Source: Lacicoccus halitifaciens
GTDB taxonomy: Bacteria; Bacillota; Bacilli; Staphylococcales; Salinicoccaceae
Length of the DNA stretch: 64,000 nt
Reading direction: 5' to 3'
Assembly: GCF_040544485.1 (NCBI RefSeq)
Contig: NZ_JBDZDV010000002.1
Location: 124,001-188,000 of the forward strand
The notes beneath the pieces were generated by a model, which did not search any database, was not told the DNA's origin, and saw nothing but the letters and a program-made list of their open reading frames with translations. Positions 17,695 to 26,058 of the stretch are shown one piece after another. Numbering within the stretch: position 1 is the stretch's first letter; the number at the start of each line of letters is the position of its first letter. A program made the translations under genes and the position numbers.

Positions 17695-18747
17695 ATGAGC
17701 AAGATTGAAAAGTTCAAAAGTGAACAGGAACTCGTTGGAAGAATCGAACAACTGCGTGCCGAAGGGGTACGCGATGATGAAATCACGGTATTCTCGAAAG
17801 ACTCTTTGGAAAATACATCTTTAAACTATACTGATGTCAATTTCAAAGATGCAGAAGGTTCTGCATGGGATAAATTCGCTGCATTCTTCACGTCAGAAGA
17901 ACCCGAAGAGCGTGTAATGAAAGATTTGAATTTAAGTGAATCGGAGCAGCAGGAATACATTAACGCCATGCAGGCCGGAGATATACTGCTGTATGTTGAT
18001 GAGGCGACACCGCCTGCATCAGAAATGGGCACAGCTGCCGGAGCCGGTACACACGAGACGACGGAATCAAGCGTCGCTTCAACCAGCAAAGGTGACCGGG
18101 TGCCGGACCCTGCGGATGGCGATGCCGTCGCTCAGAATGAAGGGACGTTAAGTGACCGTGCCGGCCTGAAAGAGAATGAAGCTCTGAAACCTTCGCCAAA
18201 CACTGCCGAGGGCAACCGGCCGGATTCACCGAACACCACTGACAACGACATGCAGGGCAAGGGCTATGAAGGCACTATGCGTGCAGAAGATGATGTTACG
18301 GGCACCGGAACTGCAGGCAGAACTGCAGGCAGAGGCGAGGAAGAAACGCTGGAACTTCATGAAGAGCGCCTGAATGTCGATAAAGAGAATGTCCAGACCG
18401 GTGAAGTGCATGTGGACAAACACGTTGAAACCGAGCGCCAGGAAGTCGATGTCCCTGTCGAGAGGGAAGAAGTGGAAATTGAACGCCGTCCGGTAGCCGG
18501 TGAAAGAAGGGAAGGCGGTTCATTCGATGACACGACCCGTGGCGATGAATCGATTGATGTCCCTGTCCATGAAGAGAAAGTGAATGTATCAAAAGACAAC
18601 GTCGTCGATGAAGAAGTCGTCGTCAAGAAAAATAAAGTCACTGATACTGAGCATATCGAAGAGGATGTCCGCCGCGAAGAAGTGGATATCCGTGAAGAAG
18701 ATTCCACACTCGGCCGTGACACTGATAGAGACAGAGATAAATTCTAA
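17695..18747 (+). CDS. general stress protein with YflT domain and C-terminal DUF2382 (YsnF-like)
   Basis: 350 aa, strongly acidic and hydrophilic. Residues 1-105 are a YflT domain. A Pro/Thr/Asp-rich linker follows, with the motif YEGTMRA near residue 190. Residues about 220-345 form two DUF2382 repeats made of alternating charged beta-like segments (LHEERLNVDKENV, VPVEREEVEIERRP, VPVHEEKVNVSKDNV). DUF2382 proteins such as YsnF are general stress proteins of unknown activity, and the perfect SigB promoter fits that. It has a sister at 18909 with 75% or so of the first 100 residues alike. Confidence 0.88.
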   Translation: MSKIEKFKSEQELVGRIEQLRAEGVRDDEITVFSKDSLENTSLNYTDVNFKDAEGSAWDKFAAFFTSEEPEERVMKDLNLSESEQQEYINAMQAGDILLYVDEATPPASEMGTAAGAGTHETTESSVASTSKGDRVPDPADGDAVAQNEGTLSDRAGLKENEALKPSPNTAEGNRPDSPNTTDNDMQGKGYEGTMRAEDDVTGTGTAGRTAGRGEEETLELHEERLNVDKENVQTGEVHVDKHVETERQEVDVPVEREEVEIERRPVAGERREGGSFDDTTRGDESIDVPVHEEKVNVSKDNVVDEEVVVKKNKVTDTEHIEEDVRREEVDIREEDSTLGRDTDRDRDKF

Positions 18748-18766
18748 TCGTTCAAAAATGATTCCC

Positions 18767-18798
18767 ATCTCCCTGAATTCTTTCAGGGAGATTTTTTG
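18767..18798 (+). terminator. terminator after the YflT/DUF2382 gene
   Basis: ATCTCCCTGAA pairs with TTCAGGGAGAT, followed by TTTTTT. Confidence 0.88.
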
Positions 18799-18821
18799 TA
18801 TCCGCCGGCGGGAGCTTCATC

Positions 18822-18847
18822 GTTTTATCCGCACGGTGAAAGGGTAT
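18822..18847 (+). promoter_or_regulatory. SigB promoter of the second YflT stress gene
   Basis: GTTTTA, 14 bases, GGGTAT, lying 62 bp before the ATG at 18909. Very close to the promoter of the sister gene at 17599. Confidence 0.8.
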
Positions 18848-18908
18848 CGTGGAAGTACACGATGTTTCCGATTATCTAATAATTTTAATCATAAGTGGAG
18901 GGATTTTG

Positions 18909-20309
18909 ATGAGCAAGATTGAACAATTTAAAAGCGAACAGGAACTCATTGGAAGAATCGAGCAGCTGCGTGCGGACGGTGTCAATGACGATGACATCAC
19001 TGTCTTTTCAAAAGAAAAACTGGAGGGTACATCCTTAAACTATACCAACGTCAACTTCAAAAGTGCAGATGGAACCGCATGGGATAAATTCGTTTCATTT
19101 TTCACTTCAGAAGCGCCTGAAGAACGGGCGATGGCGGATCTTGGCCTGAACGATGAAAATAAGCAGGAATATCTTACAGCCCTGCAGGCCGGCGATATTT
19201 TACTGTTCGTCAGTGAAGAGACACAGGGTGCTTCCACAGAGAACATGGAGGATGAAACAACTGAGAGAAACAACCAAAGCGATGATAACGCGGTCGGCGG
19301 CAAGGCCCACGATGCTGAATACACTTCGGAAGAAGATGATCCGGGTCTGCCGGGCACGAACAGGCGGGAGGCCGTTTCAAGTACAGATGCCGTTGGCGGA
19401 TCCACTTTAAGTGCAGATGCGAAAGGACATGGCCATCTTGGACTCACGGGGGAAAATCAGTCTGTTGAAGAAGGGCTCGCGAGGGATATTGAACAGGATA
19501 CAGATCAGCGCGATATCGATCCTTCGAATGTGAACGAGCGCGGTGATGTGCGTGATGAAGAAGTGAATGTGGATGAGCGCGGCATCAGTAATCAGCCTGG
19601 TACGAATTCGGACGGCAGTACACGTCAGGATAAAGATGTAAGCGGCTACGGGCATGATTCCGATGACTCCGGCAGGACAAAAAGACTGAAGCCGAACGAG
19701 ACATATGTCGTCGGTGCCGGGGGTGATGGAGGCGATGCTGCACGCGCCTCCGGGTCAGACGCACGGATTACTGAAGTGGAAGCGGATCAGACGTACGGTG
19801 AGGGCTCAGAAGATAAACAGGATGAAGATTATGAAGGCACGATGCGCGCCGGAGGCGACGGAGACGATGCTGCACGCGCCACCGGGTCAGATGCACGGAT
19901 CACTGAAGTGGAAGCAGATCAGACGTATGGTGAGGATTCAGAAGATAAACAGGATAAAGATTTTGAAGGCACGATGCGTGCTGGTGGCTATGAGGGTGAA
20001 GACCAGGACGACGAGGTTATCATCCGTGATGAAGATATTGAAAGGGATGCCCGTGTCGTCGATGAGGAGCCGTTCGAGGAGTATGTGACCAACGAGACGG
20101 CAGAGAGGGTCGATGTTTCCACATACGGTTATGATGACACGGTCAACCGCGACGATATCGAAACGTCCAGCGACGGCGGCAACGCTTTGACAGATGAAGA
20201 CCTGACAAGGGATGACCGCGCAATAAGGAACAAATATAAGTCCCAGGAAGTCAGGGACAGTGAATTTACTGAACATGACCCGGACCGCCGCAATTTCAAC
20301 ACTGATTGA
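18909..20309 (+). CDS. YflT-domain stress protein with long acidic repeat-bearing tail
   Basis: 466 aa from ATG 18909 (GTGGAGGG upstream); residues 1-105 are a YflT domain nearly identical in pattern to the sister at 17695. The remaining 360 residues are a highly acidic, hydrophilic, probably disordered tail without DUF2382. It contains a 44-residue tandem duplication (19722-19985) with the unit DARITEVEADQTYGE followed by (Y/F)EGTMRAGG; the same EGTMRA motif occurs once in the sister. Such hydrophilic stress proteins may act like hydrophilins, but that is inference. Confidence 0.8.
   Translation: MSKIEQFKSEQELIGRIEQLRADGVNDDDITVFSKEKLEGTSLNYTNVNFKSADGTAWDKFVSFFTSEAPEERAMADLGLNDENKQEYLTALQAGDILLFVSEETQGASTENMEDETTERNNQSDDNAVGGKAHDAEYTSEEDDPGLPGTNRREAVSSTDAVGGSTLSADAKGHGHLGLTGENQSVEEGLARDIEQDTDQRDIDPSNVNERGDVRDEEVNVDERGISNQPGTNSDGSTRQDKDVSGYGHDSDDSGRTKRLKPNETYVVGAGGDGGDAARASGSDARITEVEADQTYGEGSEDKQDEDYEGTMRAGGDGDDAARATGSDARITEVEADQTYGEDSEDKQDKDFEGTMRAGGYEGEDQDDEVIIRDEDIERDARVVDEEPFEEYVTNETAERVDVSTYGYDDTVNRDDIETSSDGGNALTDEDLTRDDRAIRNKYKSQEVRDSEFTEHDPDRRNFNTD
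19722..19985 (+). repeat. 132-bp in-frame tandem duplication inside the stress gene
   Basis: Two copies starting at 19722 and 19854, each encoding 44 residues with GDDAARA, ARITEVEADQTYGE and EGTMRAGG. The copies differ by scattered substitutions, so the duplication is not brand new. Confidence 0.8.
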
Positions 20310-20314
20310 AACAA

Positions 20315-20354
20315 AAAAAGAATGTAAAATCGGAGTCGATTTTACATTCTTTTT
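20315..20354. terminator. bidirectional terminator between stress gene and aromatic block
   Basis: An 18-bp near-perfect stem (AAAAAGAATGTAAAATCG and complement) with loop GAGT, with Ts on both sides, between convergent genes. Confidence 0.88.
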
Positions 20355-20359
20355 CATTT

Positions 20360-21370
20360 TTATTTACCTGCAGCAAGTTCCTGTGCCACACCGACGATCC
20401 AGTCTTCCTGGCCGCCGACAGCACCCATTTCTGCGATGCGCGTCAATATGTCACGCGGGTCCACACCGTACTCCTTGCCTGCACGCTCGGCGAACAGGAG
20501 GAAACTCGAGTAGACGCCGGTATAACCGAGGGTCAGGGACAGACGGTCGATCTGCACCGGGCGCTCCATCATCGGTTTCATGAGGTTCTCAGCTGCATCC
20601 ATCGTCTTATACAGATCCAGGTTATGGTCGATTCCCATCCGGTCGAGCACTGCCACAAGCTGCTCCGTCGCTGTATTGCCGGCGCCTGCACCCATTCCTG
20701 CCAGGCTTGAATCGATGCGGTTTGCACCTTCTTCGATCGCCACCACCGAGTTTGCCACAGCAAGGGAGAGGTTATTGTGTCCGTGGAATCCGACTTCCGT
20801 CTTCTGATCAAGGTTGTTCCTCAATAATGAAACCCGTTCTTTGACACCATCCATCGTCAATGCACCTGCAGAATCCACTGCATATACTGTGCCTGCTCCG
20901 TAAGATTCCATCTTCTTCGCTTCTTCAAGCAGGTTTTCAGGCGATGTACGGTGGGACATCATCAAAAATCCGACCGTATCCATGCCGAGCTCTGCCGCTT
21001 TTCCGATATGCTGCTCGGAGACGTCCGCTTCCGTACAATGCGTCGCAACACGTGCAACGCTCGCACCCCAATCATGCGCCTGTTCCAGGTGGTCGATCAC
21101 ACCGATGCCCGGCAGCAGAAGAACAGCCACTTTGGCGTTTTTCGCATTCTCGACCGTCGTCCTGATGATGGTTTCCTCACTCTCTTTTGAAAAACCATAC
21201 TGGATGGAACTGCCGCCGAGTCCATCACCATGTGTCGCCTCGATGATATCTGCACCGGAATCGTCGATCACACGGGTCAGTTCAGCAATCTGTTCTTTTG
21301 AATACTGATGGCGGATGGCATGCATGCCGTCCCTTAAAGTCACGTCATTGATCAATATTTTACGGCTCAT
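20360..21370 (-). CDS. 4-hydroxy-2-oxovalerate aldolase
   Basis: Class II pyruvate aldolase of the DmpG/BphI/MhpE family, splitting 4-hydroxy-2-oxovalerate to pyruvate and acetaldehyde. 336 aa, family length. The DRE-TIM motif LINDVTLRDGMHA at the N-terminus holds the metal aspartate and catalytic arginine, and VGFHGHNNLSLAVAN carries the metal-binding HxH. The start codon overlaps the stop of the acetaldehyde dehydrogenase gene (TAATG), matching the known channelled complex of the two enzymes. Last step but one of the meta-cleavage pathway encoded around it. Confidence 0.95.
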   Translation of the reverse strand: MSRKILINDVTLRDGMHAIRHQYSKEQIAELTRVIDDSGADIIEATHGDGLGGSSIQYGFSKESEETIIRTTVENAKNAKVAVLLLPGIGVIDHLEQAHDWGASVARVATHCTEADVSEQHIGKAAELGMDTVGFLMMSHRTSPENLLEEAKKMESYGAGTVYAVDSAGALTMDGVKERVSLLRNNLDQKTEVGFHGHNNLSLAVANSVVAIEEGANRIDSSLAGMGAGAGNTATEQLVAVLDRMGIDHNLDLYKTMDAAENLMKPMMERPVQIDRLSLTLGYTGVYSSFLLFAERAGKEYGVDPRDILTRIAEMGAVGGQEDWIVGVAQELAAGK

Positions 21371-22263
21371 TATACTCTCTCCTTCTGAAGCATACTTTTC
21401 GCGATGACTTCGCCCGTTTTAACTGCAGCGGCAGTAATGATGTCGAGGTTGCCTGCATAGTTCGGCAGGAAGTCCCCGTTGCCTTCAACTTCAACGGAAA
21501 CGGTCACGATATCATCCTTGACCACCGGCTGTGCCTTATAACGGTAGCCCGGTACGTAAGACTGTACGGTTTCAACCATATTGTCCAGTGATTTGAGGAT
21601 GGCATCCTTCTGCTCTTCTGCGTTGCCCGCTGTCTTCAGATGAATCGTATTCCTCATCAGGATCGGCGGGTCGGCAGGGTTTAAAGTGATGATCGCCTTC
21701 GATTCCTTGGCGCCTCCGACTTCCCTTAGGGCATTCGCAGTCGTCACCGTGAACTCATCGATGTTCTGTCTTGTTCCCGGTCCTGCACTTCTGCTGGAAA
21801 TGGATGCGACGATTTCTGCATAATCCACTTCAAGCACGTCCGATACCGCTTTCACAATTGGGATCGTCGCCTGGCCGCCGCATGTCACCATATTGACGTT
21901 ATCAAGCTGAGGAATCTCCTCTTCCTTCAAGTTTACGGAAGGCACCAGGAACGGGCCGACTGCCGCCGGTGTCAGGTCGATCGCCTTCTTGCCGAGCTCC
22001 TTCAAAATTTTCGAGTTGTGCAGGTGCGCTTTTGCCGACGTCGCTTCATATACGATATCTGCAAGATCCGGATTCTCGACCAGTCCGTCGATGCCGTTCG
22101 ATACTGCTTTGACACCGTGCTTCTCCGCCCTTTTCAACCCTTCAGATTCAGGATCGATGCCGATCAGCGCCGTCACTTCCAAATACTCGTTGTCCAGCAA
22201 TTTCATCATCAAGTCACTGCCGATGTTGCCGGAACCTATGATTGCACATTTCACTTTTTCCAT
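21370..22263 (-). CDS. acylating acetaldehyde dehydrogenase
   Basis: Oxidises acetaldehyde to acetyl-CoA with NAD and CoA (DmpF/BphJ/MhpF family). 297 aa from ATG 22263, where GGGGG lies nine bases upstream; the ATG at 22278 would sit before that site. N-terminal Rossmann motif IIGSGNIGSDLM; the catalytic Cys is in VTCGGQATIP (about residue 130). Overlaps the aldolase gene by one base, forming a two-gene operon divergent from the FAH-family gene. It has a SigA promoter at 22371-22399. Confidence 0.95.
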   Translation of the reverse strand: MEKVKCAIIGSGNIGSDLMMKLLDNEYLEVTALIGIDPESEGLKRAEKHGVKAVSNGIDGLVENPDLADIVYEATSAKAHLHNSKILKELGKKAIDLTPAAVGPFLVPSVNLKEEEIPQLDNVNMVTCGGQATIPIVKAVSDVLEVDYAEIVASISSRSAGPGTRQNIDEFTVTTANALREVGGAKESKAIITLNPADPPILMRNTIHLKTAGNAEEQKDAILKSLDNMVETVQSYVPGYRYKAQPVVKDDIVTVSVEVEGNGDFLPNYAGNLDIITAAAVKTGEVIAKSMLQKERV

Positions 22264-22370
22264 TTTCTCATCCCCCATAATTTATGGTTATTTTTTACGC
22301 ATGAAGTGTCCGTTTCTTCCAATTCCGCTCTTTACCTTAATTTTCTGAAATGTTAACATTTATATTGTGA

Positions 22371-22399
22371 AGTGTAAGGCAACACAGCGCATTTGTCAA
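22371..22399 (-). promoter_or_regulatory. SigA promoter of the acetaldehyde dehydrogenase/aldolase operon
   Basis: On the minus strand a perfect TTGACA (22394-22399), 17 bases, and TACACT (22371-22376), 108 bp before the start codon. Confidence 0.6.
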
Positions 22400-22488
22400 T
22401 TCTCAAAATAAAATTCTTGCTTTTCGAGAATAAAAAACTGGCTGATGGAGGCACTTTCCTCATATATAGCACTTTTTCACTGCCGTTG

Positions 22489-22510
22489 AATAGTATGAAT
22501 AATACTAATT
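22489..22510. promoter_or_regulatory. candidate operator, dyad shared with the regulator promoter region
   Basis: On the minus strand ATTAGTA, seven bases, TACTATT. A near-identical dyad (ATTAGTA, seven bases, TACTAAT) lies at 28856-28876 beside the PucR-type regulator gene. It lies 30 bp upstream of the -35 of the FAH gene promoter, a plausible activator site. Confidence 0.45.
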
Positions 22511-22513
22511 TTT

Positions 22514-22523
22514 AAAGCGCTTT
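22514..22523. promoter_or_regulatory. cre-like site (CcpA)
   Basis: AAAGCGCTTT, the symmetric core of a catabolite-responsive element, 16 bp upstream of the -35 of the FAH-gene promoter. Flanks deviate from the full TGNNANCGNTNNCA consensus. Confidence 0.45.
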
Positions 22524-22538
22524 CGCAATACCCTCCGT

Positions 22539-22567
22539 TTGACACCCCCAAGTTTCAATAGTTTAAT
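22539..22567 (+). promoter_or_regulatory. SigA promoter of the FAH-family gene
   Basis: TTGACA, 17-base spacer, TTTAAT, 33 bp before the ATG at 22600. Confidence 0.65.
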
Positions 22568-22599
22568 ATGAACTAATTTACATAAAGGAGTGTCTAGAA

Positions 22600-23565
22600 A
22601 TGGGAATGCAGATAGTGAGATACAAAAGTAACGGTGATATAAGATGGGGCGTGCTCTCCGGAGACCGTGTCCATCATATCGAAAACGATGCTTCGACGCT
22701 TGCCGGGTTTTTGAGTACCGGCCCCGATCAGGCCAAAGCTGCGCTTGAAGATGACCAGGGGGAAACATCCGCTCTGAATGAGGTCGAACTGTTGAGCCCT
22801 GTAACAAAGCCGTCCACGATAACATGCCAGGGTGCGAATTATTCGAGCCACCGCGAGGAATCCGGAATGACCGCCGAACGTCCCGAGTTCAATCTGATTT
22901 TCGGGAAGGCGGACAGTGCGCTGTGCAGCCATGACTCGGACGTCATCCGTCCGGAAGGCGTGAACTTCCTGGATTACGAAATCGAACTCGGCCTCGTCAT
23001 CGGAAGCGAAATCGACAGCCCGGTCGATGTGACGAATGAAAATCTCCATCAGTATGTCGCAGGCCTTGTCATCATGAATGATATTTCCGCACGTGATGTC
23101 CAGCTGCCGGAAGGCCAGTGGCTCCGCGGGAAAAGCTACCGCACTTTCGCACCCACAGGCCCTTACCTCTATATCCTTGATGAAGATGAATACCCGAAAA
23201 TCCATGACCTGGAACTGAACTTATGGGTCAACGATGAGCTTCGCCAGTCTGCCAATACAACTCAGCTGCTGTTCAAACCAGAAGAGACGTTGACCGAACT
23301 CTCCCGGGTGATGAATTTTGCGCCGGGTGATGTCCTGCTCACAGGGACACCCGGCGGCGTCGCTATGAATCTGACGAAGGAAGATATGGAAGCTGCAACG
23401 AAAATCACAGCGCCGTTGAGTGAGAAAGTGAAAGTCTTCAACGCGTCCCAGGCGGATAATGAGAATTACTTAAAAGATGGCGATGTCATCCGCGCCGCCA
23501 TTAAAAGCCCGGATGGCTCCATCGATCTTGGTGAACAGATGAATACGGTCACTTCAGAAAAATAA
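22600..23565 (+). CDS. fumarylacetoacetate hydrolase (FAH) family protein
   Basis: 321 aa. N-terminal 75-residue domain followed by the FAH catalytic fold. Metal ligands are visible in the family pattern: DYEIELGLVIG (E, E) and GLVIMNDISARDVQ (D), with RGKSYRTFAPTGPYL and LLTGTPGGV. Members act as 2-hydroxyhepta-2,4-diene-1,7-dioate isomerases, oxaloacetate decarboxylases or acylpyruvases. In this block it could process a keto-acid ring-cleavage product, but the hydratase at 30429 already covers the standard dienoate step, so its exact substrate is unclear. RBS AAAGGAG nine bases before ATG. Confidence 0.85.
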   Translation: MGMQIVRYKSNGDIRWGVLSGDRVHHIENDASTLAGFLSTGPDQAKAALEDDQGETSALNEVELLSPVTKPSTITCQGANYSSHREESGMTAERPEFNLIFGKADSALCSHDSDVIRPEGVNFLDYEIELGLVIGSEIDSPVDVTNENLHQYVAGLVIMNDISARDVQLPEGQWLRGKSYRTFAPTGPYLYILDEDEYPKIHDLELNLWVNDELRQSANTTQLLFKPEETLTELSRVMNFAPGDVLLTGTPGGVAMNLTKEDMEAATKITAPLSEKVKVFNASQADNENYLKDGDVIRAAIKSPDGSIDLGEQMNTVTSEK

Positions 23566-23722
23566 TGTACTCCGTCCAGCACCCGTATGGGTTCAGTGCT
23601 GGACGGATTTTTAATTTTCTGAACTTTTAGTACAAAATATGTCAAAATATTTGAAGTATTCGTAGGAAACGTATGTATATTTTATCCAAAGGCTGTTCTA
23701 TACTTCGATATAAGCCATTAGG

Positions 23723-23736
23723 TGATAGCGCTTACA
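23723..23736. promoter_or_regulatory. cre site (CcpA) before the monooxygenase gene
   Basis: TGATAGCGCTTACA fits the catabolite-responsive element TGNNANCGNTNNCA at every fixed position. It lies 18 bp before the ATG, where bound CcpA would act as a roadblock. Confidence 0.65.
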
Positions 23737-23754
23737 AATAGAAAGGGGATTTTT

Positions 23755-24966
23755 ATGAGTAGCACAACTAGCACAACTAAACAAAAAACAGTCAGTCGTG
23801 AAGAACTGCTGAGAAGAGCTAAAGAAATCGGCGAACTCGCTGAAAAATATGCAATGCAGACAGATGAAGACCGGAGGCTCCCTGAAGAAGTCATCCAAAA
23901 ACTGAAGGAATCCAACTTCCACCTGCTCCACCGTCCGAAGGCATACGGCGGACAGGACCTGGACTTCGAAACATTCGGAGACATCATCCGCACCGTCGCA
24001 TACCACAGTGTTTCGGCGGCATGGGCGACATATTTCGTCATCATCCACGAAACATGGCCTTCATTCATACCTAAAGATGCGCGGGATGCAATGTTCAACA
24101 GCAACGAACTGATGGCGGACGTTTTCGCACCGGTCGGTAAAGTGGAAGATGCCGATGACGGCAAAGGCTACCTGGTCAGCGGCCAGTGGAACTTCTGCAG
24201 CGGTGTGTTATGGTCCGACTGGATTGCCCTCGGTGCTTTCCATAAGATGCGGGACGGCGACAAACCTGAACTCAGCCTCTTCATAGTCCGTAAAGAGGAT
24301 ATTGAAGTCGTGGACAACTGGGATACGATGGGCCTCCGCGGCACGGGAAGCAATGCAGTGAAGCTGGATCGCAACTATGTGGCGCCGGAATATGTATTTC
24401 CGCTCGGCAGAGTCGTCGAAGGTGCAACTGCACCGGACGGAAACTATGAAGAAGATTACCTGCTGTTCAACGTACCTTACATCGCCTACTTCCTTTCCGG
24501 GTTCTCACAGATCCTGGTCGGCGGACTTAAGAGACTTGTCGATGAGTTCGTTGAAAGGACACAGAACCGTGTCAGAGTATACAACAACAATTCACAGGAG
24601 AAGGACAACAGCAGTGCACAGAGAACACTCGGCGAAATCAAGATGGAGTACAACACTCTTGAGAAGATTGCCGATGACTACCTTGTAAGGATGCAGGGCT
24701 ATGCTGAAAAAGGCGTCCGTGTCCTTGAAGAGGAAGAGCGTCAGGAACTGTTCGCAATGCGCGGCTACGTCGCAAAACATGCACCGCTCATCGCCACAAG
24801 ATTGCTGACGGTACTCGGTGGAAACGCACTTTACAGAGAGTCCGGTGCAGAAAGATTCGTCCGTGACCTCATCGCCGTTTCATGCCACCCGACCCACCTG
24901 TACGAAGATGCAATGGTCGGTTACGGCAAGACGATCGTCGGCCAGGACGGCCACCCGATGTGGTAA
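23755..24966 (+). CDS. oxygenase component of a two-component flavin monooxygenase (acyl-CoA dehydrogenase fold)
   Basis: 403 aa from ATG 23755 (AGAAAGGGG upstream). The acyl-CoA dehydrogenase fold, with SGQWNFCSG, GLRGTGSNAV and the C-terminal helical domain ending in CHPTHLYEDAMVGYGK, matches group D monooxygenases such as HsaA and the p-hydroxyphenylacetate hydroxylase oxygenase. These use reduced flavin from a separate reductase to hydroxylate a phenol to a catechol. The reductase partner is encoded at 29072 and an extradiol dioxygenase follows 51 bp downstream. The natural substrate is unknown; HsaA-like members act on steroid rings or small phenols. Confidence 0.88.
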   Translation: MSSTTSTTKQKTVSREELLRRAKEIGELAEKYAMQTDEDRRLPEEVIQKLKESNFHLLHRPKAYGGQDLDFETFGDIIRTVAYHSVSAAWATYFVIIHETWPSFIPKDARDAMFNSNELMADVFAPVGKVEDADDGKGYLVSGQWNFCSGVLWSDWIALGAFHKMRDGDKPELSLFIVRKEDIEVVDNWDTMGLRGTGSNAVKLDRNYVAPEYVFPLGRVVEGATAPDGNYEEDYLLFNVPYIAYFLSGFSQILVGGLKRLVDEFVERTQNRVRVYNNNSQEKDNSSAQRTLGEIKMEYNTLEKIADDYLVRMQGYAEKGVRVLEEEERQELFAMRGYVAKHAPLIATRLLTVLGGNALYRESGAERFVRDLIAVSCHPTHLYEDAMVGYGKTIVGQDGHPMW

Positions 24967-25017
24967 AAGCTTTAAAACTTAAAATAAAACTATATTGATA
25001 TTAAGGGAGAAATGAAC

Positions 25018-26016
25018 ATGACTAATGAAGAAATTTTAGATATTGCACATTTGGCACATATGGAAATCTACAGCCCTAAACTTGAAGAATCAGTATCATT
25101 CTTCAAAGAAATGCTCGGTATGATTGAAGTAGAGCGGAAAGACAAATCCGTCTACATGCGTGCTTACGAAGATCACTACCATAACTCACTGATCATCACG
25201 GAGCACCACGAGGCAGGTCTCGGCCACCTTGGACTCCGTACGAAATCACCGGAGGCACTCGAGAAACGTGCAGCTGCAATCGAAGAAATGGGCTACGGCA
25301 TCGGATGGGTCGACGGCGATATCGGCCACGGCCGTGCATACCAGTTCCAATCACCGGACGGCCACAAGATGGAAATCTTCTGGGAAGTTGACTACTTCGA
25401 CTGCCCTGAAGAGGAAAGAACAGAATTGCTGAACCGTGCGCAGAAGCGTCCTAACCGTGGTGTACCGGTACGCCGTATCGACCACATCAACCTTCTTGCC
25501 GGCGATCCTGACAAAAACGTTGAGTTCATGCAGGAAGCACTCGGCTTCAAAACACGCGAACGTATCGTGAACGAAGATAATACGCATGTTGCAGCATGGC
25601 TGAGCGTCACAAACCTTGTACATGATGTTGCGATCATGGGAGATGCACTCGGTGAAAAAGGCCGTCTCCATCACATCTGCTACTGGTACGGCCAGCCTCA
25701 GAACTTGATCGAGGTTTCCGAGCTGCTTGTTGAAGCGGGCCACCACATTGAAGTTGCACCGATCAAACATGGTATTTCCCAGGCATACTGCATGTATGTG
25801 TACGAGCCGGGCGGCAACCGTGTTGAACTCTTCGGTGACTCAGGTTACCTCATCTTCGATCCGGACTGGAAGACAGTCGAATGGAAAGGCGAAGATGCAG
25901 CGAGAGCAATCCTTTGGCACGGCGGCAGCAACCTGCCTGAGAACTTCTTTGCATACGGCACGCCTGACAGACAGCCAGCCGAAGCAGAAGTTGAAGAAGA
26001 AGTCACTAGCAAGTAA
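25018..26016 (+). CDS. catechol 2,3-dioxygenase (extradiol, vicinal oxygen chelate family)
   Basis: Non-haem Fe(II) or Mn(II) enzyme opening a catechol ring next to the hydroxyls. 332 aa from ATG 25018; AAGGGAGA lies seven bases upstream, so the ATG at 25012 is too near. Two VOC modules; the C-terminal one carries the metal ligands His156 (RRIDHINL), the HH pair at 218-219 (RLHHICYW) and Glu270 (GGNRVELFGDS). The signature YEPGGNRVELF is intact. Sits between the monooxygenase and hydrolase genes. Confidence 0.93.
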   Translation: MTNEEILDIAHLAHMEIYSPKLEESVSFFKEMLGMIEVERKDKSVYMRAYEDHYHNSLIITEHHEAGLGHLGLRTKSPEALEKRAAAIEEMGYGIGWVDGDIGHGRAYQFQSPDGHKMEIFWEVDYFDCPEEERTELLNRAQKRPNRGVPVRRIDHINLLAGDPDKNVEFMQEALGFKTRERIVNEDNTHVAAWLSVTNLVHDVAIMGDALGEKGRLHHICYWYGQPQNLIEVSELLVEAGHHIEVAPIKHGISQAYCMYVYEPGGNRVELFGDSGYLIFDPDWKTVEWKGEDAARAILWHGGSNLPENFFAYGTPDRQPAEAEVEEEVTSK

Positions 26017-26058
26017 TATAGAAGTTATCAATAACTAATACATTCGGAGGTAATGAAT

